Assembly: GCA_963513935.1 (NCBI GenBank)
Contig: OY740773.1
Span: 102,471,291-102,535,290, forward strand
Reading direction: 5' to 3'
Length of the DNA stretch: 64,000 bases
From: Aphrophora alni
Lineage: Eukaryota; Arthropoda; Insecta; Hemiptera; Aphrophoridae
Position 1 is the stretch's first letter, and the number at the start of each line of letters is the position of its first letter. Below, one piece after another: positions 49,616 to 62,300 of this stretch. The position numbers and the translations under genes are program-made. The notes beneath the pieces are model-generated. The model had not been told where the DNA came from and made no database searches. It saw nothing but the letters and a program-made list of their open reading frames with translations.

Positions 49616-50297
49616 TACAGCTATTCATGGAAATTACTTGAATTTTATCGGTGGGTAAATGAAATTAGGACAAACTTACGTTCAGTCCATCAATTTACTC
49701 TCACAACCAGTATAGCATTTTCTTCAAACATGGAGCATATAAGATTGTTTTATTTGTTATTAGATTATTTTTCATGGTAATTACATTTGTAACCAACCAC
49801 TGAATTAAAATTAAAACAAATTATGCCCAATTAATTACTACAATCAAAATTAAATGTGATTGCACTCGATTACCATTTCGTCATGTTGTATCAGCAATTT
49901 AATCAAATATACCACAAGTAAATAACAAGACTTATATAATAAAAAGTCTGTATAAACTGTAGTTATAAGAAAGCCAGTGATCTCTGTTCAGAGTTATGAA
50001 AGCATATCAATAATAATGAAATAAATAACCAACATATTGGTAGAAATGATGTTTCCTGATTTTTTCAGCAACTTGGTTATACTTTGACCTACAGAAAGAA
50101 AATACTAAAACTGTTTTGTTTGTCCTTAAAAAAAGGAAACTTTTTTGTAAAGTTAATGGTTTTAGAGATATTAAATATTTTAAATGGCCACTGTTTTGAA
50201 AATATACAATAAAGTCTTTACTTTTGGTATACTTATAAAACATAACATACAAAATCTGGACTCAATATCTTTTATATTCCCAAAGTTAATTTTGGTA

Positions 50298-50685
50298 CTT
50301 ACGTATTAACGCCACCGCAGCAGAAGTTGCGCTAATGCGCATGCGCCAATAAAGAGCAAACTGATTTAAGGGAAGCAGAATTCCATTTTTTCCAGCTTTG
50401 AGATTCATATACTTTCATTTTATGATTTGTCGCAAAAATTTTAGGCGTAGATTGGCGGCACTTCACTTTTAAAGCTCATGTTTATCCATGATGTAATTTC
50501 AAATTATTAACTTCAATAAACTTACGAAAGGTTTGGCCAGGTGATTATATATATATATATAAGGTTTGGCCAGGTGTTTATAATTATATAGCTACCTGGC
50601 CAAACCTGTCTTGATATATAATTATATCGCAAATATTGGTGCATGCGCATTAGCAACTTCTGCTGTGGTGGCGTTAATACGTAAG
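50298..50685. mobile_element. TA-flanked MITE with about 50-bp terminal inverted repeats
   Basis: cttacgtattaacgccaccg at the left and ggcgttaatacgtaag at the right begin inverted repeats that extend through 'cagcagaagttgc' and 'aatgcgcatgcgcc'. TA lies at 50296-50297 and 50686-50687. The middle has two direct copies of aaggtttggccaggtg and an inverted copy (cctggccaaacct), making a second hairpin. No coding frame. Confidence 0.8.
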
Positions 50686-51460
50686 TAGGTACCTTAATTT
50701 TTTTTGTAAAAAAACAAAATCTATATCTGGAAACTAATTATTTTGGGAATTTAAAAAAAATTTTTACCTTTATAACTCATAGAACCATTTTATAAAATTT
50801 GGCAGAAATAACCTAACCTATTTGTGGTGATTCTTGCTATCGCAAATCTGATCAATTTTCTTTTTTACCAAAAACTCTTTAAATAAGGTCTCTAGATTTT
50901 ATGACCCACTGATGAGATATTTCCTGTCTTTTAAATTCTGAAAGGTTACATTCTCAAGGAAATGATTTTATATTTTTTGTTGTGATGCAGTCATCAAAAG
51001 TGACAATATTGTGGATTGCAGCATATTGTGCAGTTGGTTTCTCTATATCCATGATTTTTATATCATGTTTGTGGCCATTCATTCTGGTGCTTATGCCAAT
51101 ACACCAGCAGGGCCTAAAACCTGCACTGTGTAGTTAGATCATTTTTTTTGTACATATGTGATTCCTTTACTTATTCTTTTTTACTGGAGAAACTATTGAA
51201 GTTGTGGAGGGAAGATGTATTTTGCACGTTTGAATCTTGGCCAATGCATGGAAAAGAATCATAGATCCTTTTGGTTGGATGGTTGGGTTGATTAGGTGTG
51301 TTGGGATCAGGAAGCTGGAGGTGAAGTAACATAGCGTTCAGATTTGTGGGCTGTTTAAACAAGACTGTGAGAGGTTCTTGGTATGGTTGGAAGCTAGTAG
51401 AATTTCGAAGCCTTTCAATACTTCAATAGTCCAAAAAGGTTAAGTCTAATCGCCCCAGGC
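50686..51460. other. AT-rich stretch, no feature recognised
   Basis: Nothing assignable. The segment at 51170-51400 has mixed composition but no recognisable protein. Confidence 0.4.
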
Positions 51461-51470
51461 AAAACGCGTT

Positions 51471-51718
51471 TATAGAGGATGATTTGTATAGAAGCAATTG
51501 GGTGTTTCACATACCTCAGATTGATGACATCTGGGGATAGGAGCGAGAATGCAGAGATAACAAGAATAACACTACCCAACAAGGCCTATTTTACACTCAT
51601 CTCACCTTTTAAGACAAGGGATAAAATATCCACAGACAGACATAAAATGAATTATAAAAAACTATAATGCGACCTATTATATTTATGGTAGTGAAACCTG
51701 GATATTAATTACAAAGAC
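51471..51718 (+). pseudogene. LINE reverse-transcriptase C-terminal remnant
   Basis: Plus-strand translation gives FTYLRLMTSGDRSENAEITR, then NKAYFTLISPFKTRDK, and after a frameshift YGSETWILITKTAKQK. This follows the region after the catalytic fingers/palm in many insect non-LTR retrotransposons (YLG..ITSDGR..EI..RI..NKAY, then YGSETWTLTK). Frameshifts and an in-frame stop make it dead. A Penelope-like insertion interrupts it at 51718/51719. Confidence 0.75.
51706..51718 (+). repeat. Target-site duplication of the Penelope-like insertion, left
   Basis: taattacaaagac, repeated exactly at 52572-52584 on the other side of the insertion. Confidence 0.75.
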
Positions 51719-52571
51719 GGCAAAACAAAAATGAAAAAGCACTTATAATTTCACAAAAAACAATTTATTGCTACAGCTGTTTCGCCGTTAGGCATCGTCA
51801 GACAACTAAGAACTAAAAACTAAAATACAGGTCAACTTAACACTAACATCTAGGAATGAAGGTGGGGATGAAAGCAGAGGTGGGGCAATGACCTGGTTTT
51901 ACCTGAAAGGGACATGGATAAGAGAAAGTTTTCAAACAATAGGTTTTAACAAAGGTAGACACCACTATTATCAAATAAGTCAATAAATAAGATAATAGTG
52001 GTGTCTACAAAATTAATTGTCATGACTGTGATTGTGAATATATCGGTCAAACTGGGAGATCTATCAAAACTAGATTAAAGGAACATGTATATTGTTGGAA
52101 GCATGGTAAAACAGATTCCAATTTTGCAAATCATTTACTAGATTCAGGCCATACATTTGATCCCATTGATAATGTCAAAGTTTTACACATAGAACAGAAA
52201 AGTAGGAAATTAAATAGTTTGGAAATTTTAGAAATTAACAGATCCGTTTTAAAATGCCATGCTTCTAACCTGAATGAACAAGTCAATAACCCATCCCCTT
52301 TGTTAAAACCTATTGTTTGAAAACTTTCTCTTATCCATGTCCCTTTCAGGTAAAACCAGGTCATTGCCCTACCTCTGCTTTCATCCCCACCTTCATTCCT
52401 AGATGTTAGTGTTAAGTTGACCTGTATTTTAGTTCTTAGTTGTCTGACGATGCCTAACGGCGAAACAGCTGTAGCAATAAATTGTTTTTTGTGAAATTAT
52501 AAGTGCTTTTTCATTTTTGTTTTGCCTTATTATGGAATTTCACCGAGTACCGACTGTAGTCACACTCAATA
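51719..52571 (+). mobile_element. Penelope-like element fragment with inverted arms
   Basis: A left arm (51719-51970) is the near-perfect reverse complement of the 3' end (52309-52525), so 'gctgtttcgccgttaggcat' on the left faces 'atgcctaacggcgaaacagc' on the right. Between the arms is a GIY-YIG endonuclease frame (51991-52320). The left arm also copies the start of the coding piece (gtagacaccactattat at 51955 versus ataatagtggtgtctac ending at 52007) but lacks the roughly 290 bp of endonuclease in between. A 13-bp direct repeat flanks the insertion. Such inverted terminal copies are known in Penelope-like elements. The reverse transcriptase domain is absent. Confidence 0.8.
51991..52320 (+). 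pseudogene. Penelope-like GIY-YIG endonuclease domain, truncated
   Basis: An open frame of 109 codons ending in TGA, without its own ATG; TAA stands just upstream. It starts SGVYKI, then CEYIGQTGRSIKTRLKEH, the GIY-YIG core with the catalytic Arg of the R..EH segment. It continues with ANHLLDSGHTF and LEILEINR (Glu of the helix) and ends in NNPSPLLKPIV. This is the C-terminal nuclease module of Penelope-like elements; the reverse-transcriptase part is missing, so the copy is 5' truncated. The module itself is unbroken by stops, which suggests a fairly recent insertion. Confidence 0.82.
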
Positions 52572-52584
52572 TAATTACAAAGAC
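52572..52584 (+). repeat. Target-site duplication of the Penelope-like insertion, right
   Basis: taattacaaagac, identical to 51706-51718. Confidence 0.75.
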
Positions 52585-53378
52585 CATTAAGGGGAGGTAA
52601 AAATGAAAATACATTCATAAGGGCATTTGTACTATACAATTTATTTTTTTTTTTACCTAAGAGATTTAAAAAAAATATGTTTAAAGGAACACCGAACATG
52701 ATTTTTATTTACGACGACTATATTCTCGTTTTACATACACTTAAATTTCCTACAACTTCAACAGTTTTCCAAGTTTTTGTGATCATCGAGATACTATACA
52801 AACTTACCTTACTTTTTACCACAAGCCTACAAATGACATTATTTGAAATTACACATGACCATCACCTGTTTGTACAATAAGATAAAAGTGTATGCAAACT
52901 TCATTAAAAAACTATTTGGTTTTATTCAATTTATCAAAATTAAAAATCATACATTTCTCTTAAAATGCTTGTATAGCATTTTATTACACAATCTATGTCA
53001 ACAGTTTCTATACCAATTATAACAAAATTCATTTTCGAACGACAATAAAACAAAAATTATCATTCGGTAAAGTAGTTTTATTTCGAGATCTCGGTGAATT
53101 ACTTTTGTAAATAGCACCGCTCATGCTAACATTCATATATTTTCTGCTACCATGAGCGACAAACAACAATATCTATACATAACTTTTGGTAGGGTTTTCA
53201 AACTTAGTCTTGACAATTAATTATAATAATACAAAAAATAATCTTGTAATATTTTAGAAACTGAATGGTATTTACAATATAAGAATTTTATTTCGAAACT
53301 CATAAAAAAAAAAAAGAAACCAATTTTAAATCACAGTAATTTTTTACTTCTTCTGTCAGGAGTGTAAAACACACAATT
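52585..53378. other. 3' flank of importin-5, AT-rich
   Basis: Contains the probable importin-5 3' UTR on its right side. A minus-strand AATAAA is present at 53287-53292 (tttatt on the plus strand), with others further left. No other gene seen. Confidence 0.5.
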
Positions 53379-56300
53379 TTAATTGGTAGCACTGATAGCA
53401 TCGTGTAACGCAACCTGCTGTTTAGGTGTTAGCTGATTTATGCAAGCTTGGAACATTTCGCCATTCTCCTAAAAAATAATTAAAAACACATGTAAACATA
53501 TTATGATAGTGTACAAATTTATATGTTTTAAGTTTTTATACTCAATTTGTGGTTGTGTGCGGATGAAACCATCGTTAAAGAAAAAAATGTTTGGCTAGAT
53601 GAAGGACAAAGAAAACAAAAGGAATAAGGTGACTGTAAATGGTTTGAAGTGATAAGTTTGTAATATAAAAAAGAAGAAAAGTATAATATTAAAATTATTA
53701 CAATATATATATAAACTCATACCAAAATACATAAAAGTAATAGTGCATTATTTACGTTATCAAGTTCCAGACAATGAAAAAAAAAAAAATTTCCTTGCCT
53801 TTTATAGGCAAAAACTTCTTGGTCATCACCGCCTTATAAAAAAAAGAAGAAAGAACACAATAGCTCTTAAATACTCTAATAGCGCCTGGGTTGGAAAAAA
53901 ACAAGAGATGGCCAGGTGAGACCTTATAGCAAAGATGAAAGCGAGGGATCTAATCCAAGACTACATAAAATAATATGCTAGCCCCCCCCCCCCCACAAAG
54001 TGAACCCCTGATAGTCAGTGAAATTAGAACATTTTAGCGAATTCATGTTTACCAACTTATTTTTTAATATTTGAATTTTTTTCAAACTTTTATATACTAT
54101 TGGTAGAACAAAGAAGATTAGAAGACAGAACAGAAGTCTTTTTTCCAAAGGCCTTATTGTAAATAATATTTTTAGTTTTGTAAGTAGACAGAACAGTGTT
54201 TTATAAATAAACGATCCCCCCCCCAAATATTTAAATAACCCACCAATAATAAGCATGTTACCTTGTTGAATAAAATAATTTGTATTAAATGCTTCAACAA
54301 CATTTTACAACAATTGTATTATGGTATAATAGAACTAATCCAACTGAACCTAAATGGTAATTTGTATTGTTCTTCAAATTAATTGTCTGTAAATGTCCTT
54401 GCATTAATCATCTTACATAACACACTTACTTGAATTTGTCTTATAATATGTAACATCCTTTGTTTGACTTCATGTTCTGCTGGGATAGCATCTCTTAAGA
54501 AAGCCTCTGCCATGATCGCAATTAATCTAGGAATATTTGAATTGTTAGGACCTAAAACTATCGGATGATTATTTTCTATAAGTTGACATAGGTATCCATA
54601 AACATGAGGAGCTTCGTCGCTGTCTTCCCAAACTGGCAACCACGACAACCTATAAAACAATTTATATATATTAAATCTCTTCAACAATTATTAATTTACG
54701 TATAACAGCTCTCCGAGATCATAATAAATTAGTAATCCTACTTCAACTACATACTTTGATGATTTAATTATATATAAAAATTAGTAATCCTGTCATAAAA
54801 GATCATAGTGAAAAACAAAACAAAAATGCACAGAATGCAGGCTAAAAGGTAAGCAACTATAATCTTATTATATTATTTTTAAAATTAGTGTAATTGTCAA
54901 GTTTTATATAATTAACAAATTTATTATTCAGTATTGTTATAACAATTAGTAGGTTCACATTTTTTTTATTCTTATTTTTGAGAAAACTCTCTCTACTCGG
55001 GATTACTGTTGGTTAAAAGTTCAATATACTTGCAAACCGTCTAAATTAAATTATTACATGCATCATATAAAAAAGAATTATTAACTTATCCAACTTAATA
55101 TTATTTTACAAAATAATGTTTCTTAAGTATTGTCCCTATTTAGTTTTAATTTCTTCAAATCACATGTAGCCCAATCTTTGAAATTTTCAAACAATCCACA
55201 ATAATAAAAATTTCAATGTTCTATATAAAAGGTGTTACAAAGTTCCAGATTGCCTCCTGGTGGGAATTCAAATTTGGATGAGATACAAAATACTAAATGT
55301 CGCCCTAGGTTCAAGTCCAATTTATCCTTAATACATAAATACTTATCAGCCCTTATTGATTCTTTTCCCTGGCAATTATTTACTTTCACTGCATAAGTTG
55401 CAAAACTACTTTATTTCCCAATATATATATAGTCCAAATCTAAAACTTCTGTAAGAGCAAAAAACAAAAAATAAATAAAAAAAGCCTGGCTAGGTTAGGT
55501 ATCCTTTTTCCAATGTTGTAACAAATATTCTCCTTAATTTGTTTAGTTCTTTCTCTTCCCTTCAGTTCTCGGTTATTAAATTTTCACAATAGTTTTTACA
55601 TATAAAAGTTTTAAACTAACTTTCTAAATCCAGGCCATTTATTTTCTTTACTATTTAGCCTATTTGAGTTTTAGAACTAATTGAATACAAATTTTATTTT
55701 ATTTAACATAATTTCCTTGTCTTATTTATTATACTATTGAAATAATTTTGAATTACCGCCAACGATATCTAATTCTCATCAGAGACATCTGTTTTATTAA
55801 ACTTAAGCCTATTTCACTTCCACTATCCATTAACTAGCCATGTGACAAGATAACATGGCCGTCGCTGTTCCCTTTACGAGTTATTTGCTTCTTTCATCAA
55901 CCCAAGACAACTCAAATTATTATTAATCTTAATTTTGACTTTGTTTATCCAAAAGTGTTTAAATTATTATTTCTATTCTTTATTTGTGAACTCCTTATAA
56001 CTGAATTGCGTATTGAAAATATAACCTATTGTATTGATATGTGAATGTAACCTAGGTTCCTTATTGAACCTTATGTGATTAAATTTAATATGGCCTAAAC
56101 TGATAAATCATTATTTTGATGATTACAAGTGTTTCTCTCCCTTCCCTCTTTTACACATTCCAAAATTAATTTTTATTATTATAATTATCACCGCTGTGTC
56201 TATTTTAGTTATGCGAGTTTCTTATTGCAAATGTCTATTTAGTATCCTAAATTCAAAGTGTTATTATTACATTTTGTGGTTATATTTGTTTGTTTATCAT

Positions 56301-59300
56301 CTGTTGTCTAACTTTATGCATTAAATACATGAATATTAATAAAAATGAGCAAATTAACAAAACATATTAATAACTAATTTAAACATATCATCTTAACATC
56401 TAAAATAAGTACAAAATTTTGTTACACAACATTTAAAAGTTCGATGAAGTGTTTAGTTTGTTTTAAAAAACTTACTACTATTTACAAAACTATAAGCAAG
56501 TTCTGTGATTTATGAAGGTTTTTCCTTTTGTTGTTAAAAGGCCAAAAACCTTTTCAGTTATCATCCACTTGATAAAATAAAGACTCCTTGAATATTCTAA
56601 TAACGTCAGGGTCAGAGATAGACCTGATAGACAAGATAAAAGAGAGGGATCTAACCAAGGACTGTGTAAAAAAAGATGTAAGTCCAGCTTAGGCACCCTT
56701 GGGATTGCCAAGCCTGTGCTCACAATATTGAGCGTTACTTAGCTTTACGAAGGATATAGAGAACTAAGTTGACAGGATTAGAACATGAAAGTACACACAA
56801 GTCTTTTAGGCTGAGATGTCTAGGGGGTGTAAAATAATTAAATATCTGGAGTAAATAAAACGATACATAAAATTAATTTAACATTACAGTAGACACATGA
56901 AACAATATTTTTGGAAGATGATAAATAAATAAATGTTGACTATGACTATAGCTAGATCTGTAACATTCACATACTCAGGATTTCAAAATATTCTCATGTC
57001 TTCACTTGACTTGTTGGAGTATTATGATTGTAAAATAAATGTGCTTTTGTCTTAAATTTTGACATTACAAAATGTAACGGATATAGAAATGAAATAAATC
57101 TTGAAATATATATTTTTTTAAAAAAAACAAACACATTTACATAATCCTCAGATAAGTCAAATGGAAGTTTATTCTTCCAGAGTTAAGAATGGATTTCTGT
57201 GCATTGAGGCAAGACCCAAGGGTGACTCTGGTTTAACTAAAAATACAATTAACTGAATTTGATTTCTGAATAATGTACACCACACGGAAATTTGATAGCC
57301 TAATGACGGTATTCACTTGTTGCTAGACAAAATACTTTGTATAGGAGTAAAATGTTTACTTTGCACTTACTACCATAATGAATACTGATTGATCATTCAT
57401 AAGTTATCAGAAGCAATAATATATACATACTTAATGCATTTTTTTAAAAAAATAAAATTTTCACTTTAAATAAAATCCCACCGAAACATACCAATGTGGA
57501 AGAATTTCATCTACACTAAGTGCTGAACTATTGTGCTGTAGGATTTTCGTTATCGCAGAAATAGCATTCTCTGTGGGGTTTATGTTTTCATCACTCCTTG
57601 AATCTGATTGATTGATTACTTGAACTAACCTAGGTAAAGCCTCTGCACAAGTAGCTGCAAAGAAAATAATCATTGACTTAATTAAATTGATTTTTAAAAA
57701 CTTTCAGCAAAATTATAATTTGCAAATATTAATATCAGATTTTATTAACAATATATATATAACATAAAACATACTCGTATGAGATTTTTCAAGTCAGTGA
57801 CTTTGATAAAGAGACAGTGTTCAAAAAACAAGCTTCATTTTACCTTTGACATCTGATTTTGGGTAGGCACAAAGACAGTTAAGTTTCTGTTTCTTTGGTA
57901 CATGTGAATTTTTCGTGTTGATAAAGCTTTACTTTTTGTACAAGAAAACGGTAAAGAAACTGAAGAAAAGTTTAAAAAATCATTTTTCCGACTCTGATTC
58001 TTCACATGAAATGGTTTTCCTAAATTTTGTTGTGGCTATACGAGCACATATGATACTGTGGATCTGGAACATGTGGACAAGATCTTAATTGAAGAAATGG
58101 TGTATTGTGTCTACAGTTGAGAAAAGATATACGAGATACCCAAGATGGTAAACAAGATGAATAATTTTCAATATTCTGTATAAACATTCGATTACGAGAA
58201 AGCTATAGGCAAGATGGATACTGGGTTTGCTCTGCCTGTAAAACCATTTTAAAAATGTGTTTGAACAAGTTCAAGTAAGTTTTTGAGGCGTTATGTAATC
58301 ATTGATGAAACATGGATCCATAACAATACTTCAGAAATGAAAAAAATCAGTCAAAATAAGAGGTTTCTCTTGCTCCTAAGAAGACAAAACTGTTTCATCG
58401 TCCAGAAAGGTCATTACCACAATCTTTTGGGATTCATGTCATAATCTTCATTGAGTACTTGAAAAAGTGTAAGCATAGGACATCTTCCAACCAATCAATA
58501 ATAAATAATAATTTAGTTTAAATTTAGTAATAAAAAATATACGTAAATAAAAATATATTAGAATTAAGGAATACAGTAGAACCTTGATATAACGAATGTC
58601 AGGGGGATTTGTAAAAATTCGTTATATCAAGGAATTTGCTAAATCAAGGTTCGTAATATCGAGGTTATGCCAGCCAATATTTCGTTATATAGAGGTTCAG
58701 AAAGTACTCAGTTGTAATAGAGTCTTTTTGTCCGTCATCCCTACACAACAGAACAACACTAACACGAGAAACAACAACACAGGTAATGCACACACCCTCT
58801 CAAGTAGGAAGATAAGAGTACACTGACCGGCAACACTGAAACCCCGCCCATAGACAAACAATAGAGGAGGGAGGGGCAGGCCGCCATTTTAGGCTCATGT
58901 CTGGACACGTAAAAATTCGTTATATTGAGGTTTTCATAGTATTTTCTTCGTTGTATAGAGGTATAATAGAGGAGGGAGGGGCAGGCCGCCATTTTAGGCT
59001 CATGTCTGGACACGTAAAAATTCATTATATTGAGGTTTTCATAGTATTTTCTTCGTTGTATAGAGGTATAATTTGCATTGAGTGTTATGGAAAGTTGAAA
59101 GGGATTTAAAAAAATTCGTTATATCAAGGAATTCGTTGTATCGGGGTTCGTTATATCAAGGTTCCACTGTAAATAAAAACTGAACTTAAATAAACAATAG
59201 TGTGTCGTATATTGGGAAAGAATATTGTAGAAGCAAGGAGGGAGGTGTCTTAATGATTATATGATGTCCAAATAAGGGAAGTGGAATGACCATAAGGTGT

Positions 59301-62300
59301 ATAAATATGGTAATAAACAAGACAATTATGAGAAAAGTGTTTGAAGTGAGAGAGGTTGTGAACATTACTAGTTAGTCAGTCGAAAGAAGTCTCCCGTAGG
59401 GGATGGAGGCCTGTGTCCTTCAGTCAAAGTTAGACTCAACATTTAATAAATGAGATGGACAGAAGTTTATTTAGATACAATAATAAAGTGTTTTATAAAG
59501 TTATGTAAAAAGACGAGAAATTAAAATAAAAGCATATGAATTATTAGTGAACAAAGGTACATAAATTAATAAGGAGGTAGGTCTTTAAGTAGTGAAAGAT
59601 TTAAAATAGCATATGACTATTTAAATTAGTTTATTTAATATCTCAACAGTGTAAACAGACAATTGGTTTTCTTCATTTTGTATCAATGGCGAAATCAATT
59701 TAAAAAATGAACAAGATTCTTATTAATGCATTGTAGTTAATCATAGGTTTAGATTTATTACTAAACAACATTATTGAGAATACTTATTCCTCTGATATCG
59801 CATAAAGTAGCACAGTATATGACTACAGGTATGAACTCATATTTACAAAAATCACAGTTGCATTACAGATAAAAAAGTTTGGTGAAGACCAATTTATAAA
59901 AAAGGAGAATATATCACAGCTAAGTATTCTACAGATTTGGTCCATTGTGTCTCCTTTTCTCTGCAAACATGAACAAATTGCTCTGTGGGAAGATTCACAA
60001 CCAATGAGGAATTAATCATTAAATCAAAGGCATATTTTACAGAGTCTAAGAAATCATATTTTTCGGATAGCATAAGAGTTAGAACACCTCTGACAATTAT
60101 TAAAAAAAAATCTTTTATGGTAAAGAAAATTATCGATAAACAATCAAATACTTACCAGCAAATGCTTCGCCACCATGTAATCCTAGAACGCCACATCCAT
60201 ACACAGCTGCCTGTCTGACTTCTGGAGAATGATCAGCAATGTAAGATAGCATGGGACTAAGGAAGTATCCTTGGTACTTTGCACAGGCTGGACCTCCAAA
60301 TTCAATGATGTCATCAAAGACACACAATGCCCACTGATGATCTGACCAAGGTCTTAATGGTTCCTACAAGTATAAAACAATGTTATTGTATTACGAACAG
60401 TAAAAACATCAAACGAGACATGTTTAGAAAAAAGTACAATTTACAAATGTGGCTACTAGAGTGTTTTAGTTGTCTCCTTTGTATATTGTTTACTGATTGT
60501 CTTATGGAAGACACAAAGAGTTTTTTATAATTTATTTTAAATGATAAAATGTTTAAAACAATTGAATGACATGCTGATGGTGAAGTACAAACTGTTATCT
60601 GTTTTCTTTAATGCAAGAAATGTGATACCACATTTAACATTTTTCTGTAGATTAAAGTTCAGTTTAGTTGGTTAATGAGTTTGATTAGAAGATTAAACTC
60701 GTTATAAGATCCTTAGCGATTAGTAGTGTTATAGATTTAAAGCAAGGGAATAATGATTATTTTAATAATTATAAAATTTTTTAATCATGTTAAGGTAATC
60801 ATGTTAATCAAGAACCATTATAAATAGAAATATGTTTTCTTTTAATTATGTTTAATAATAAGTATTACAACGGAAATTCATTGTATGTGGTTGATTTTTT
60901 TTGATCGTTTGTTAAAAAATGAAAAATCAAAAGATTTTATCCTAATGCAAGGAATTGACAAAGTTGTAGCAAACTTTTCTGTTTTAGACAAGTAAGGAAA
61001 TCTGAACTATGCATTGTGCTGACATCACGATTCACCGACTTGTCTAAACACCAAAATAGAGTCAGCTAGTTTGTGAGATAAAAATCCAAATTTCATAAAA
61101 ATATTATTGGCTTTATTGAGCACATTCATTAACACATGTTGGCTTCTAGTCCCTATGTCATTTGAACCACCGACAACAATTACAAAATCATTAACTGTAA
61201 AATTCTTGGTGGTGCTTTTAAATCGCCTGCAATTTGTTCAGGTGTGGCATTTGGCTTTACAAAACTAGTAACAGAAAAATTATACTCTATTTTCTTAGCA
61301 AGGAGTTCACTCCATCCTCACCCGTGGCTGTCCGAAACAAGAAGTATTATGGTTATATGAAATGAATGTTTGGAACATAAGCTTTATAATGGTACAGTAG
61401 AACCCTCTTAATTAACTGGTCTAGTCGGGACTGACACCCAGGCCGGTTAATCCGAGGTTCCTATGAAAAATCGGTTTTCGTTCAAAGAAAGCTTATTTAA
61501 TCAGGTAGCGCTAAGAATTATGCAATTAAGATGTTATTGCAATTCATTTTATTGTCCATAAATGTATCGTATATATTGTTATGTATATAATACATCAAGC
61601 ATGAAAAAATTAAACACTACAAAGCTTTTTTACAGATTCCCCTCTGTCAAGTCTTTTGACACATTTAACCGTGTCTCAAACGAAACCAACACACGCTTCC
61701 GTTTTCGTATGTAGATCATAACCAGTCAAAGACAAGAAGAAAACTGAAAAGAAATGTTATATTTTCCATAATGTATACTAAATTGATTCGTGGAAAAAAA
61801 GTGGCCCATCAAATGTTTTTGTATGTCTGCTATACCGACGGGTGCCAATGCCGCGGTGTTTTTATGCCGCTGACAATGGGATACCGCTATTGACAAAATC
61901 CTTTGACTCGCCGCTGCTTTGGTGCCGCAGTGATTTTACGCCGCCGACAATGGGATACCGCTATCGACAAAACCGTTTGACTCGCCGCGGTGTTTTTACG
62001 TCGCCGACAATAGGATACCGCTATCGACAAAATCGTTGACTCGCCGCCTCTTTGGTGTTTCAATTACAATTTATTTTCAGAAACTCTCATCCAACCAGTA
62101 CACTACGATATAGGCCGGTTAACAGAGGTTCTACTGTATATATAAATTATTGCGGTATGATGATTCTTAGTGGGCGAAATGTTGAATTAAAAAAAGTGAT
62201 TTAGTGTTGTTTACTGCTACTGGAATGGAGTAACATGTCAAATAGTGGTTTGGGGTTTAAAGGATGATCGGAATAAATATCCAAACATTTCAAAGCTGTG

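Noticed and set aside
53978..54256. 92-codon minus-strand frame ending in a Gly run
   Set aside because: It lies in an importin-5 intron, and the Gly run comes from the poly-C tract. No family resemblance.
55300..55325. tRNA gene or tRNA-derived SINE at a B-box-like ggttcaagtcc
   Set aside because: No A box, acceptor stem or cloverleaf could be found around it.
58596..59109. Frames on both strands with repeated MSGHVKIRYIE and FYVSRHEPKMAACPSLLY segments
   Set aside because: They translate the duplicated 105-bp unit and terminal repeats of a non-coding Tigger-type MITE.
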